From assembly GCF_030542965.1 (NCBI RefSeq), contig NZ_JAUAOA010000001.1, positions 310,001-374,000 on the forward strand: DNA of 64,000 nt, written 5' to 3'. A program made the translations under genes and the position numbers. The notes below the pieces were generated by a model. That model had not been told where the DNA came from, did no database searches, and saw only the letters and a list, made by a program, of their open reading frames with translations. Below, one piece after another: positions 9,607 to 17,337 of the stretch; the first letter of the stretch is position 1; each line of letters starts with the position of its first letter. Source of the stretch: Azotosporobacter soli. GTDB taxonomy: Bacteria; Bacillota; Negativicutes; SG130.

Positions 9607-9918
9607 GTGAACATCCTTTTTGAGCCGGCGGTGCTTGATTATCTGCGCCGCAAGGAACCTTCCACCTGCCTGACGCTAAAACTGGCGCAGCAGCCACGCA
9701 GCCTTTGAAGCGGCGGCAGTTGCGGGACTTCTTCTCCCGCCTACCCGTCCGTGCGACGGGGCATGCCGGATAGCGCGTCAGGCTTTGAGAAAACGACCGT
9801 GGATGGCATCACGATCTACTACACCGCAAGCCTCGCCAGAGAATTTAAAACGGTGACCATCGTTTTGGAACGCTTCTTGTTCGTGAAATCCCTGCTGGCC
9901 AGCGGCGAGCGCTATTAA
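9607..9918 (+). CDS. Probable selenoprotein with in-frame TGA (HesB-like / CC-Se motif type)
   Basis: A GTG at 9607 with AAGGGAGGT six bases upstream opens a frame of 104 codons ending in TAA at 9916-9918. It is interrupted only by TGA at codon 34 (9706-9708). Both sides read as one protein: 33 residues before and 69 after, in the same frame, the second half ending in a convincing sequence (VDGITIYY, then ERFLFVKSLLASG). The TGA is followed by SGGSCG, giving a Sec34/Cys39 pair. Length and C-terminal pattern resemble, from memory, the small HesB-like selenoproteins. Hairpins just after the TGA could act as a bacterial SECIS. It closes a sulfur/selenium-type operon. The alternative is a pseudogene with a single nonsense mutation. 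Confidence 0.6.
9722..9760 (+). promoter_or_regulatory. Candidate bacterial SECIS hairpins after the TGA codon
   Basis: Two stem-loops follow the TGA at 9706-9708. The first pairs GCGGGA (9722-9727) with TCCCGC (9735-9740) around a 7-nt loop lacking G. The second pairs CCCGTC (9744-9749) with GACGGG (9755-9760) around the loop CGTGC. The first has suitable spacing but an atypical loop; the second has G and U in the loop but lies somewhat far. Only tentative. Confidence 0.35.
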
Positions 9919-9922
9919 ATGA

Positions 9923-9975
9923 TAGAGGGGCTGTCTCAACGGCATTTTAATCGCCTGTTTGAGACAGCCCCTCTA
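9923..9975. terminator. Bidirectional hairpin terminator between the sulfur operon and cbiK
   Basis: A 17-bp perfect stem (9923-9939 with 9959-9975) around a 19-nt loop, between convergent genes. There is no long T-run on either side, so efficiency is uncertain. The stem contains GGCTGTCTC, shared with the hairpin at 58006-58037. Confidence 0.6.
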
Positions 9976-9995
9976 CGCGTCTTTAGCAAATTCAA

Positions 9996-10949
9996 TTATT
10001 CGACAACCGGAATCGCGGGACGATCCGCGCCTCGCTTCGTCTTGTCGTACGTGTTCTCGATCGCATCTTTCACATGCTGCACATAAATGTCCTGAATACC
10101 GCTATTTTCGCCGAGGCCATGCAAATAGGCGTCAACCTTGAAACCGGCTTTGATCAATTGGGACTTGTAAGAGTTCGGTTCATCCCCGGCCATATCATTG
10201 TTCGCATGGTCGCCCGCCACCACCATCAGCGGCATCAGCGTGATCTTTTCCACCTTGTTGGCTTTCGCCTTCGCGATGACGTTCTCAATCGTCGGGTAGC
10301 CATCCACCGTGAAGACATAGACGTTTTTCAGCCCGGCATCCTGCATCTTCAACTGCAGCGCCGCATATGCGGTGTTGGAAGGATGCACGCCGCCGTGTCC
10401 CATAAAGGCGACCGCTTCTTTTTCCGTCAGCTTCGGCAACTGCAGCTTAAGCGCATTGATCGCCAGCGCATAATCATCCGGTTTTTCTTCCTGACCGGTA
10501 AAATAGAAGATCGGACGGCCGAGCGTGAGACGCTCGAAGGATTTCGCTTTCACATGGCTGTCAACAATCTTCAATACTTTGTCGTATTCGTCGCCCGCTT
10601 CCATGTGCAGCGTCTGCACGATGACCTCACTATAGCCTTCCTCTTTCAGTTTTTCGAGCGCCTGTTTTTCCGTGTCCACCTGTCGGTTATCGCGATCCAT
10701 CAGTTTCTTGATGATGATCCGGGAGGTATACGCCTGACGCACTTCATAGTCGGGAAAGGCCGCCTTAACCTTATCGGTTACCGCATCGATCGTCACTTTT
10801 CTGGTATCGTTAAAAGTGGTGCCGAAGCTAACCATCAGTATCGCCTTCTTGCCTGCTTCAGGCGCAGCCAATGCCTGCCCCTGCCCGAACAGGCCGAAAG
10901 ACAGCGTCAGCAATAATAACGTCATTACAAAACAATTTTTCTTCTTCAT
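9996..10949 (-). CDS. cbiK: Exported sirohydrochlorin cobaltochelatase, CbiK family
   Basis: A 317-residue chelatase that inserts cobalt (or another divalent metal) into sirohydrochlorin, a step of anaerobic cobalamin synthesis. The CbiK fold is recognisable from LMVSFGTTFNDTR near the start, the VQTLHMEAGDEY segment, FMGHGGVHPSN and the metal-region motif VVAGDHANNDMAGDE. Unlike the usual cytosolic enzyme it begins with a clear signal peptide (MKKKNC, a hydrophobic stretch, then a site near QALAAPEAG, about residue 29), so it should be periplasmic, as for the Desulfovibrio CbiKP form. GAGGAG lies eight bases upstream of the ATG. It is preceded by a cobalamin riboswitch and leader terminator, so B12 should repress it. 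Confidence 0.93.
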   Translation of the reverse strand: MKKKNCFVMTLLLLTLSFGLFGQGQALAAPEAGKKAILMVSFGTTFNDTRKVTIDAVTDKVKAAFPDYEVRQAYTSRIIIKKLMDRDNRQVDTEKQALEKLKEEGYSEVIVQTLHMEAGDEYDKVLKIVDSHVKAKSFERLTLGRPIFYFTGQEEKPDDYALAINALKLQLPKLTEKEAVAFMGHGGVHPSNTAYAALQLKMQDAGLKNVYVFTVDGYPTIENVIAKAKANKVEKITLMPLMVVAGDHANNDMAGDEPNSYKSQLIKAGFKVDAYLHGLGENSGIQDIYVQHVKDAIENTYDKTKRGADRPAIPVVE

Positions 10950-11030
10950 TCATTTCACTCCTCTTTTTTAACCTGGCAGTTGCCGAAACCATTTTCACCT
11001 CCTAAAACCATTTTTATCGTAAAAAGTCGT

Positions 11031-11082
11031 TTTAAAAAGCGGTCCCGTTGCCGGGACCCTGCCGCGTCTACACTCGCGGCAG
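11031..11082 (-). terminator. Leader terminator and adjoining hairpin of the cobalamin riboswitch
   Basis: On the minus strand GGTCCC-GGCAAC-GGGACC (11041-11058) is followed by GCTTTTT, a standard intrinsic terminator. It is immediately preceded by a second hairpin pairing CTGCCGCG with CGCGGCAG (11059-11082). Both lie about 180-200 bases downstream of the riboswitch aptamer and 80 bases before cbiK, so this is the likely expression platform or a processed leader end. Confidence 0.65.
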
Positions 11083-11258
11083 TCATCACACACATAGTTC
11101 CATGAGCATTAGAACCTGTGAAGGAAAACAAAAAACTCCCTCCCGCAGCGCACGGAAAGGAGACGTATCACAAGAGGACCTTACGACCGACAATCGGTCG
11201 GCAAAAAGAAGCTCTCATAATCCCCTCCCCATCGCTCGCAGGTAAAAACGGTGATTGT

Positions 11259-11418
11259 CAAACAGGCAGTTCTCCTGGCTCTGAATCATCGCTCGCCCAA
11301 GCCTTCCCAAAGCATTCGCTCCAGTGGCATCTTTCAGGTTCGCTCCTCATTACAGTGGCGGGACCGCGCCGGTATTACACCGGACTTCCCTATTAAGCCC
11401 TCACGGGCACCTGTCTCA
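11259..11418 (-). ncRNA. Cobalamin (AdoCbl) riboswitch
   Basis: The minus strand carries the class hallmarks in order: GGTGCC near the 5' end, TTAATAGGGAA, a CCGGTG/CACCGG-type hairpin, GCGGTCCCGCCACTGTAA (the B12 box region), GCCACTG, GGGAAGG, and the closing GCCAGGAGAACTGCCTG which pairs with ACAGG at the 5' end to form P1. It points towards cbiK. High B12 is expected to lower cbiK expression. Confidence 0.93.
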
Positions 11419-11597
11419 CTATATGCTTTTGTCAACGTTTTGATAGTAACATAGATGGTTGGATGCGTCAAGCGGGGCTGTCTTGATTGAATAAGCTGAT
11501 GTTTATTCCCCTTAAAACAAAGGTTTTGTAAACTCCGATCAAATAATGCTGCAAATTTAAGCCCCTATTATTACCATCATAGAACCTGCCCAAAATA

Positions 11598-11640
11598 AAT
11601 AAGCAATCCTCCTGCCATTTTGGCAAGGGGATTGCTTATT
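11598..11640 (-). terminator. Intrinsic terminator downstream of the HxlR gene
   Basis: AATAAGCAATCC (11598-11609) pairs with GGATTGCTTATT (11629-11640), with an inner TGCCA/TGGCA stem. On the minus strand it is followed by ATTTATTTTGGG, so it probably ends transcripts from the HxlR-type gene. The rest of 11419-11779 shows nothing recognisable. Confidence 0.55.
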
Positions 11641-11779
11641 GTTATCTGACTTACAATATATCTTTGAAAATGATGGGGATATGATTTGGATTTATTTTTC
11701 ACCCAAATAACAAACCAACCATTGCTGATATATTTCTACACCTATATGGGCACTCATGCTGAGATTAGCAGCTAGTTAA

Positions 11780-12136
11780 TTACTCTAGTCCCTGACTGCT
11801 TTTTCTTACTCTTCTCGGGTTAGTTGCCATATAATTCAACCCCCAATCCTCTATTTGGCAAAGTATAGCGTGAAGATCCTTCCCGGTCTCTGAAAGTGAA
11901 TACTCTACCTTGGGTGGAATTTCAGAATATACTTTCCGAATAAGCAACCCATCACTTTCAAGCTCACGCAGTTGGCGTGTGAGTGTACGCTGCGTAATAT
12001 TGGGAAGTTGCCTTTGTAATTCATTAAACCGCCTGACCCCATGAATCGAAAGCTGGTGCAAAATGGCCAGCTTATACTTGCCGCCGACTAAATTGACCGT
12101 AAGCTCAACCGGACATTGAGTGTGCTGCTTATCCAA
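11780..12136 (-). CDS. HxlR-family transcriptional regulator
   Basis: A 118-residue winged-helix regulator. It starts near MDKQHTQCPVELTVNLVGGKY, placing a cysteine at position 8 in the CPVE motif where redox-sensing members such as YodB and HypR have their reactive cysteine. The helix-turn-helix spans about 35-75 (ITQRTLTRQLRELESDGL), and the family motif PPKVEYSLSETG follows. It is divergent from an NmrA-type oxidoreductase gene with TACT/AGTA half-sites between them, so it most likely represses that gene and itself in response to electrophiles or oxidants. The stimulus is inferred from family knowledge. Confidence 0.88.
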   Translation of the reverse strand: MDKQHTQCPVELTVNLVGGKYKLAILHQLSIHGVRRFNELQRQLPNITQRTLTRQLRELESDGLLIRKVYSEIPPKVEYSLSETGKDLHAILCQIEDWGLNYMATNPRRVRKSSQGLE

Positions 12137-12167
12137 CTTTTCCCCTCCTTTTAGATATCCTCAAGGA

Positions 12168-12220
12168 TACTATATATCCCGAATGTGCGTACTAGTAATT
12201 TCACCATTAACCTTATAGTA
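12168..12220. promoter_or_regulatory. Candidate HxlR operator region
   Basis: The divergent promoter region contains TACTATA (12168-12174) and its inverse TATAGTA (12214-12220), plus the palindrome TACTAGTA (12190-12197). YodB-type regulators recognise TACT-N7-AGTA sites, which these half-sites resemble. Confidence 0.4.
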
Positions 12221-12269
12221 TAAATTATGAGCATGAAATGAAACTACTTAAACGAAGGGATGATGAATC

Positions 12270-13163
12270 ATGGCAAATAAAGAAAAAATATTGGTCTATG
12301 GAGCCAGCGGCGTACAAGGTGGAGCAGTTGCCCGCAAGCTTTTGAAAGAAGGATACACCGTTCATACGGTTGTAAGAAATCCGGACAAGGCGGCTCAGCT
12401 TCAAAAGGAAGGATTTACAGCCTTTGTCGGCGATTTGTCAGATGCCGGAAGTCTTACTTTAGCTCATGAAGGAGTCGATAAGGTATTCTTGCTATTGCCA
12501 GTTGATTATAATCTGGATCGTAACCGCCAATTCATCCGCAATACCATTGCCGCCGCCAAACATGCCAATATTAAGCTTATCGTTTTTAATACCAGCGGTT
12601 TTATTCCTGATGATGCGACAGGTGTCACTGCCTTTGATATTAAGAGAGAATCAGTTGCTTATGTGAAGGAAAGCGGCATTGCGTCTATTATCCTTCAACC
12701 TATATTTTACATGGAAAATTTCCTTATCCCCGGTGTTGTCGGCAACCAAACACTAGCTTATCCTGTGCCATCCGATGGTGCAATACCCTGGATCAGTATG
12801 GATGATGCAGCTGCTTTTGGCGTATATGCGCTTAAACATCCAGAGCTGGCAGGGCAGACATTGCCGATCTTAGGACCTGAGACACTGACTGGAAATCAAC
12901 TGGCTGAACAATTCAGTGCCGCATTGGGCCGAGAAATACAGTTTTACTCTCTCCCGGCGGAAGCGTTCGAAGAAGCGTTATCTGCAGTAATGGACAAGGC
13001 AACTGCAAAGGATCTTGCTGACTCGTATAGATGGACTGGAACAAATACTCATTTACTGCCTAATCCGGAACAAGTAATCGCCGAGATGCGAGCCGCGGTT
13101 CCTAGCACTCCGCTCCTAAAGTGGATAAAGCAAGCTATACAGCATGGTTTTTTCGCATCGTAA
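12270..13163 (+). CDS. NmrA-like NAD(P)-binding oxidoreductase
   Basis: A 297-residue atypical short-chain dehydrogenase fold protein. The nucleotide-binding glycine motif GASGVQGGA lies at about 11-19, followed by RNPDKA at the end of beta-2, which favours NADPH. The segment HANIKLIVFNTSGFIPDD corresponds to the family's NmrA core, and a C-terminal substrate domain follows. Members act as quinone or azo reductases or as redox sensors; the substrate cannot be told from sequence. It is divergently paired with the HxlR regulator, an arrangement common for quinone/aldehyde detoxification. It has a good ribosome binding site (GAAGGGATGATGA). Codon use is AT-richer than in the flanking core genes. 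Confidence 0.85.
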   Translation: MANKEKILVYGASGVQGGAVARKLLKEGYTVHTVVRNPDKAAQLQKEGFTAFVGDLSDAGSLTLAHEGVDKVFLLLPVDYNLDRNRQFIRNTIAAAKHANIKLIVFNTSGFIPDDATGVTAFDIKRESVAYVKESGIASIILQPIFYMENFLIPGVVGNQTLAYPVPSDGAIPWISMDDAAAFGVYALKHPELAGQTLPILGPETLTGNQLAEQFSAALGREIQFYSLPAEAFEEALSAVMDKATAKDLADSYRWTGTNTHLLPNPEQVIAEMRAAVPSTPLLKWIKQAIQHGFFAS

Positions 13164-13197
13164 CTGAGGTAAACTCAAATAATTAATCGAATAACAG

Positions 13198-13237
13198 AAG
13201 AACCTTTAGCCAGACACTGTCGCGGTTGAAGGTTCTT
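13198..13237 (+). terminator. Intrinsic terminator after the NmrA-like gene
   Basis: AAGAACCTT (13198-13206) pairs with AAGGTTCTT (13229-13237), followed by GTTATTT. It lies between convergent genes. Confidence 0.6.
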
Positions 13238-13279
13238 GTTATTTACCTTGCATGGATAGTAACTTAGCCGTGAAGTCTA

Positions 13280-13909
13280 CTATGAGCTTGGAGACAAGGC
13301 ATCCATCCCACCTAGAATAAAGCGAAGCAAATTCCCTTGTATTGCGTACCATTCTTCATCCTTTTTCCACCCAAGCTTTTTATTGACAGCAAACGAGCCA
13401 TAAATTGCAAACAGAAAAATCATTTCGGCTTTCTTTGGTGATAGCTGACAATACTGCATCAATAATGGAACCATTTTATCCTTTTCAGACTGAAACATCT
13501 TGTTAATAATATAATTTGATAAGCTCTCATCCAGAAACAACACACGATATTTGGGTAAGTCTGCTATTCGTTGACATGCCGGCAGTAAAGAACCATACTC
13601 TTTCAACTTTTCCAGATCCTTTTCACCCTTCGTAATCAAATAAAGTATCTGCCGCATGTTTTCATTAGAAGTCACTGAAACGTTTTCTGTTATCTGCAGA
13701 GCTTCTTCCAAAATTTCATCTAAAACTGCCATCAGATCGTCAAAATGTAGATAAAAGGTAGCTCTGGTGACCTCCGCGTGCTTACAAACCGACGTAACCG
13801 TGATTTTTGTAAAGCGTCGTTTTTGCATGAGTTCTAACAGAGCATCCTTAATGACAGTTTTTGTATATATTGTCCGTCGATCCGTTTTGCGCAGTGTCTT
13901 TTCTACCAA
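13280..13909 (-). CDS. TetR/AcrR-family regulator
   Basis: A 209-residue repressor-type protein with an N-terminal helix-turn-helix (about 20-65: KDALLELMQKRRFTKITV, then CKHAEVTRATFYLHF) typical of TetR. The helical C-terminal half has no recognisable ligand signature. It is divergent from the metallo-beta-lactamase-fold hydrolase at 14093, with about 180 AT-rich bases between, so control of that gene and autoregulation are likely. An adjacent target is common in the family, but nothing in the sequence identifies the inducer. Confidence 0.87.
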   Translation of the reverse strand: MVEKTLRKTDRRTIYTKTVIKDALLELMQKRRFTKITVTSVCKHAEVTRATFYLHFDDLMAVLDEILEEALQITENVSVTSNENMRQILYLITKGEKDLEKLKEYGSLLPACQRIADLPKYRVLFLDESLSNYIINKMFQSEKDKMVPLLMQYCQLSPKKAEMIFLFAIYGSFAVNKKLGWKKDEEWYAIQGNLLRFILGGMDALSPSS

Positions 13910-14092
13910 AATCAGTCCTCCTCATCAAATTTCTTGACACTTTTATTATTTTGTCAGGAAATGTATCTTATTTAAAAAGCTGTAGTTTAACCTTTTCTTG
14001 TCCTTCAGTATAATAAGTTTAATACAGCGTGTAAATAACTTTTCATATGGTTTACTAATGAAAATAAATAAAAATTGCGAGGAGATTTTAAC

Positions 14093-14887
14093 ATGAAAAT
14101 TGAACAAATCCGTAATGCCACTATTCGTATTGAATATGCTGGGAAGAATTTTTTGGTAGATCCATGGTTAGCTGATAAAGATACCCTGGGTTCCTTTAAT
14201 GACATCAAAGCTTTTCAGGTTCCAGATCCAACAAAGGCTAGCATCAAAATGCCAATGTGTGATCTGCCAAAATCGGCAGAAGAAATTCTTGCCGGTATTG
14301 ATATCTATCTTTTGACTCATCTGCACCCAGATCATTTTGATATAGATCTAGCAACAGGCACGGGGGGCAGATTTCTTGATAAAAACGTACCAATTTTTGT
14401 CCAAAATGAGGAAGAAGCCTCATTTATGAAGGGTTCCGGCTTTCAGCATATTAGCGTTCTATCAGAGGATTCTTTATCAATTGGCCAAATCAAAATTACA
14501 AAGACTCCGGCCCTGCACGGTACAGAAAAACCATGCGGCCCATCCTGTGGTTTAATTTTACAAAGTTCAGGAGAAAAAACTCTTTACATAGCTGGTGATA
14601 CCATATGGTATCCTGAAGTCAAAAAAACACTTGAAACCTATCAGCCAGATATCATCATCCTCAATACCTGCGCAGCAGAACTCCTTGAATTTGGCCGCCT
14701 GATTATGGATGACAATGATATCTATGAAGTCTACAAAACCTGTCCAAATACCACTATTATTGCTAGCCACATGGACACTGTCAGTCATGCCACTCTCAAT
14801 CGTGAAACGCTGCAGCAAAAACTTACTGAAAAAAGAATTGCGGAAAACATTTTAATTCCAGCCGATGGTGAGTCTTATCAATTCTAA
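14093..14887 (+). CDS. MBL-fold metal-dependent hydrolase (UlaG-like)
   Basis: A 264-residue metallo-beta-lactamase-fold protein. Motif HxHxDH is present as THLHPDHFD near residue 75-83, the ALHGTEKPCGPSCG loop follows, GDTIWY supplies the next ligand and ASHMDTVSH the last. The closest recognisable subgroup is the UlaG/YtnP-type hydrolases that act on lactones or phosphodiesters; the substrate is unknown. I begin at ATG 14093 because GAGGAG lies eight bases upstream; a TTG six codons earlier would overlap that site. It is divergent from a TetR regulator and ends at a strong terminator. Confidence 0.85.
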   Translation: MKIEQIRNATIRIEYAGKNFLVDPWLADKDTLGSFNDIKAFQVPDPTKASIKMPMCDLPKSAEEILAGIDIYLLTHLHPDHFDIDLATGTGGRFLDKNVPIFVQNEEEASFMKGSGFQHISVLSEDSLSIGQIKITKTPALHGTEKPCGPSCGLILQSSGEKTLYIAGDTIWYPEVKKTLETYQPDIIILNTCAAELLEFGRLIMDDNDIYEVYKTCPNTTIIASHMDTVSHATLNRETLQQKLTEKRIAENILIPADGESYQF

Positions 14888-14894
14888 AAAACCT

Positions 14895-14933
14895 CTGGAT
14901 TATTGCATCATTGTGCAATAATCCAGTTTTTTT
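14895..14933 (+). terminator. Strong intrinsic terminator after the MBL hydrolase
   Basis: CTGGATTATTGCA (14895-14907) pairs perfectly with TGCAATAATCCAG (14914-14926), followed by seven T. Confidence 0.85.
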
Positions 14934-14974
14934 ATGTACCTCACAAAACCGACAAGCAATAGATTTTCCACCTT

Positions 14975-15277
14975 TTACTCATTCTCCTTTGGCAACGAAT
15001 ATAGCCTCATCAGCTGGCATAATAATTTCCTTGCCTTGATCATTCCATACCGTTGTCCTTGCTGTACTTCGTCTCCCAATGCAACCCAAGAAACAATACT
15101 CCTTGCAAGAACACCTGTAACTTGAGTGATCATAATTTTAGTCTTCTCATTCTCCAAACCGATAGTGTGTCGTTCGCTTTCTATGAGAGCTGATTTTTTA
15201 TCTGCTGGTTTTAACTTACCACAAGTGTATTTCTGGTATTTCACAAGCAAGTCTACTATATGTTCAGTTTGTTGCAA
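14975..15277 (-). pseudogene. psd: Decayed phosphatidylserine decarboxylase fragment
   Basis: The minus-strand frame encodes about 80 residues that match the C-terminal half of phosphatidylserine decarboxylase-like proteins: GKLKPADKKSALIESERHT, then ITQVTGVLARSIVSWV and GDEVQQGQRYGMIK. The frame then shifts: in the next frame the DNA reads QGKEIIMPADEAIFVAKGE and stops at 14979-14981. The first half of the enzyme is missing. It therefore looks like a truncated, frameshifted relic, not a functional membrane-lipid gene. It sits in the AT-rich accessory block between two unrelated functions, consistent with gene decay after transfer. Confidence 0.7.
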
Positions 15278-15303
15278 ATACCCCTCTCCTTTTTTATTGC
15301 CAT

Positions 15304-15362
15304 GTTAAAAAACAGCATGCTGCAATTTTGTTTCTGTGTCAACAAAATCACAGTATGCTGTC
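15304..15362 (-). terminator. Intrinsic terminator of the Zn/Cd ATPase region
   Basis: On the minus strand ACAGCATACTG...TTTTGTT pairs with AACAAAA...CAGCATGCTGT, followed by TTTTTTAAC. It lies after the P-type ATPase gene and before the psd relic, so it ends the ATPase operon. Confidence 0.7.
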
Positions 15363-15419
15363 TCCTTACCAATAATAAACCTTGTAAGCTCAGTTATATT
15401 TTAGCAAAGCCCATTTACT

Positions 15420-17333
15420 TCAAGCATTGCTTAAGGCCTCAACGTTCCCTTCCCATGCAGGTACTGTGGAGTTATGAATACTTTGCGTATTTAAAACACG
15501 CATCGCATTAAGAATGGCAATAACCGAAACACCCACGTCAGCAAAAACAGCCGTCCACATATTGGCGATCCCCATTGCTCCTAAGACTAAAACTATGCCC
15601 TTGACCCCTAAGGCAAAAACAATATTCTGCTTTACAATCGATAACGTTTTCTTTGAAGCTCTTATCGCTGTTGCAATTTTCGAAGGTTCATCGGTCATAA
15701 TTACTACATCCGCAGCCTCAATAGCTGCATCAGACCCCACTCCGCCCATAGCAATACCAATATCCGCTCTTGCCAAAACAGGAGCATCATTAACGCCGTC
15801 GCCAACAAAAACCAGCTTGCCCTTTTCTGTTTTCTTTGCAAATAGTTCTTCTAATTTTTCCACTTTATCAGCTGGCAACAGTTCTGTATAAGCCTTATCA
15901 AGCCCTAATTTTTTCGCAACATGCTCCCCTATAGATTTTGAGTCGCCTGTCAACATTACAGTCTGCTTAACTTTTTCTGTTTTTAAATCCTGGATGGCTA
16001 TTGCTGCATCATTTTTAATTTCATCAGCAATAACAATATAGCCAACATATTCTCCACCAACTGCCACATGGACAACAGTCCCCATAATTTCGCCTTTGAA
16101 ATAAGCAATTTTCATCTTCTTCATTAGCTTATAATTACCAGCCAATACCTCCTTACCATGGACAAAAGCTTGAACTCCATGTCCGGGAAGTTCTTTAACA
16201 TTTGTAATCGCAGCATTATCAATTGCTTTGCCATACGCTCTCTTTAGAGAAAGAGATATTGGATGATTAGAGTAATTTTCCGCATATGCTGTTAGTTCTA
16301 TCAGTTCCTCTCGGCTCATTACTTCCGAATGAATCTCTTGTACATTAAAGACGCCTTTTGTTAATGTTCCAGTTTTATCAAAAACGACAATCTCTGTTTG
16401 CGCTAATGCTTCTAAGTAGTTACTTCCTTTTACCAGAACGCCTAACTTAGAAGCCCCTCCAATTCCACCGAAGAAACTAAGTGGAATAGAAATTACTAAA
16501 GCACAAGGACAAGAGATTACCAAGAAAGTAAGTGCTCTAACCAACCATTTTGTAAATTCTTGATCACTATACATTAAAGGAGGAACCACCGCGAGCAATA
16601 CCGCTAATATCACTACGCCAGGGGTATAGTACCTTGCAAACTTTGTAATGAAATTTTCCGAATTAGACTTTTTATTACTCGCATTTTCAACTAAATCAAG
16701 GATTTTACTTACTGTCGAATCACCAAATTCCTTGGTAACTCGTGCCGTAAGGACTCCGTTAATGTTAACGCACCCACTAAGAAGTTCCGAGCCAACAGTA
16801 ACTTCTCTAGGAACAGATTCACCAGTTAATGAAGATGTATCAACCATTGATTCACCTTCAATGACAATTGCATCTAACGGTATTTTCTCCCCTGTTTTAA
16901 CGATGATCTCGTCTCCTACCATTACCTCATCTGGATCTACTTTTACAATTTCACTACCTCGCCGCAAATTAGCATAATCAGGACGAATATCCATTAAGCC
17001 AGCTATTGATTTCCTGGATTGATCGACGGCATAACTTTGGAATAATTCTCCTACTTGAAAAAACAGCATAACCCCTACTGCTTCCTCATAATCTCCAATG
17101 GCAAACGCTCCAATTGTTGCAATAAACATCAGGAAGTTTTCATCAAAGACTTGACCGCGCAGTATATTTTTCACGGCTTTCCATACTATATCACCGCCGA
17201 TGATAAAATAACCTAGAAGAAACATAGCAATATTCAATATCTCATTGTCAAAGTCAAAAAAGAACGTGGCGGCATAGAGCGCGCCGCCACCAAGTACTCT
17301 CATGAGCCGCTTTTTGTTCTGCATTGTTACCAC
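15420..17333 (-). CDS. Heavy-metal P1B-type ATPase (CadA/ZntA type)
   Basis: A 637-residue ATP-driven exporter of Zn, Cd or Pb. The membrane CPC motif is in FLVISCPCALVIS, the actuator loop has SLTGES, the phosphorylation motif is DKTGTLTKG, HP is in NHPIS and the hinge is GDGVNDAPVLA. It lacks the usual N-terminal heavy-metal-associated domain; that domain is instead a separate gene four bases upstream (17338-17562). The two form an operon read from a promoter embedded in three inverted repeats that the divergent SmtB/CadC-like repressor should bind. The metal specificity (Zn/Cd/Pb rather than Cu) is inferred from the CPC context and the repressor. Confidence 0.93.
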   Translation of the reverse strand: MVTMQNKKRLMRVLGGGALYAATFFFDFDNEILNIAMFLLGYFIIGGDIVWKAVKNILRGQVFDENFLMFIATIGAFAIGDYEEAVGVMLFFQVGELFQSYAVDQSRKSIAGLMDIRPDYANLRRGSEIVKVDPDEVMVGDEIIVKTGEKIPLDAIVIEGESMVDTSSLTGESVPREVTVGSELLSGCVNINGVLTARVTKEFGDSTVSKILDLVENASNKKSNSENFITKFARYYTPGVVILAVLLAVVPPLMYSDQEFTKWLVRALTFLVISCPCALVISIPLSFFGGIGGASKLGVLVKGSNYLEALAQTEIVVFDKTGTLTKGVFNVQEIHSEVMSREELIELTAYAENYSNHPISLSLKRAYGKAIDNAAITNVKELPGHGVQAFVHGKEVLAGNYKLMKKMKIAYFKGEIMGTVVHVAVGGEYVGYIVIADEIKNDAAIAIQDLKTEKVKQTVMLTGDSKSIGEHVAKKLGLDKAYTELLPADKVEKLEELFAKKTEKGKLVFVGDGVNDAPVLARADIGIAMGGVGSDAAIEAADVVIMTDEPSKIATAIRASKKTLSIVKQNIVFALGVKGIVLVLGAMGIANMWTAVFADVGVSVIAILNAMRVLNTQSIHNSTVPAWEGNVEALSNA

Positions 17334-17337
17334 CTCA

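Noticed and set aside
11048-11454. Several plus-strand frames of 65-92 codons across the cobalamin leader
   Set aside because: They lie over the antisense strand of a conserved riboswitch and have no ribosome binding sites.
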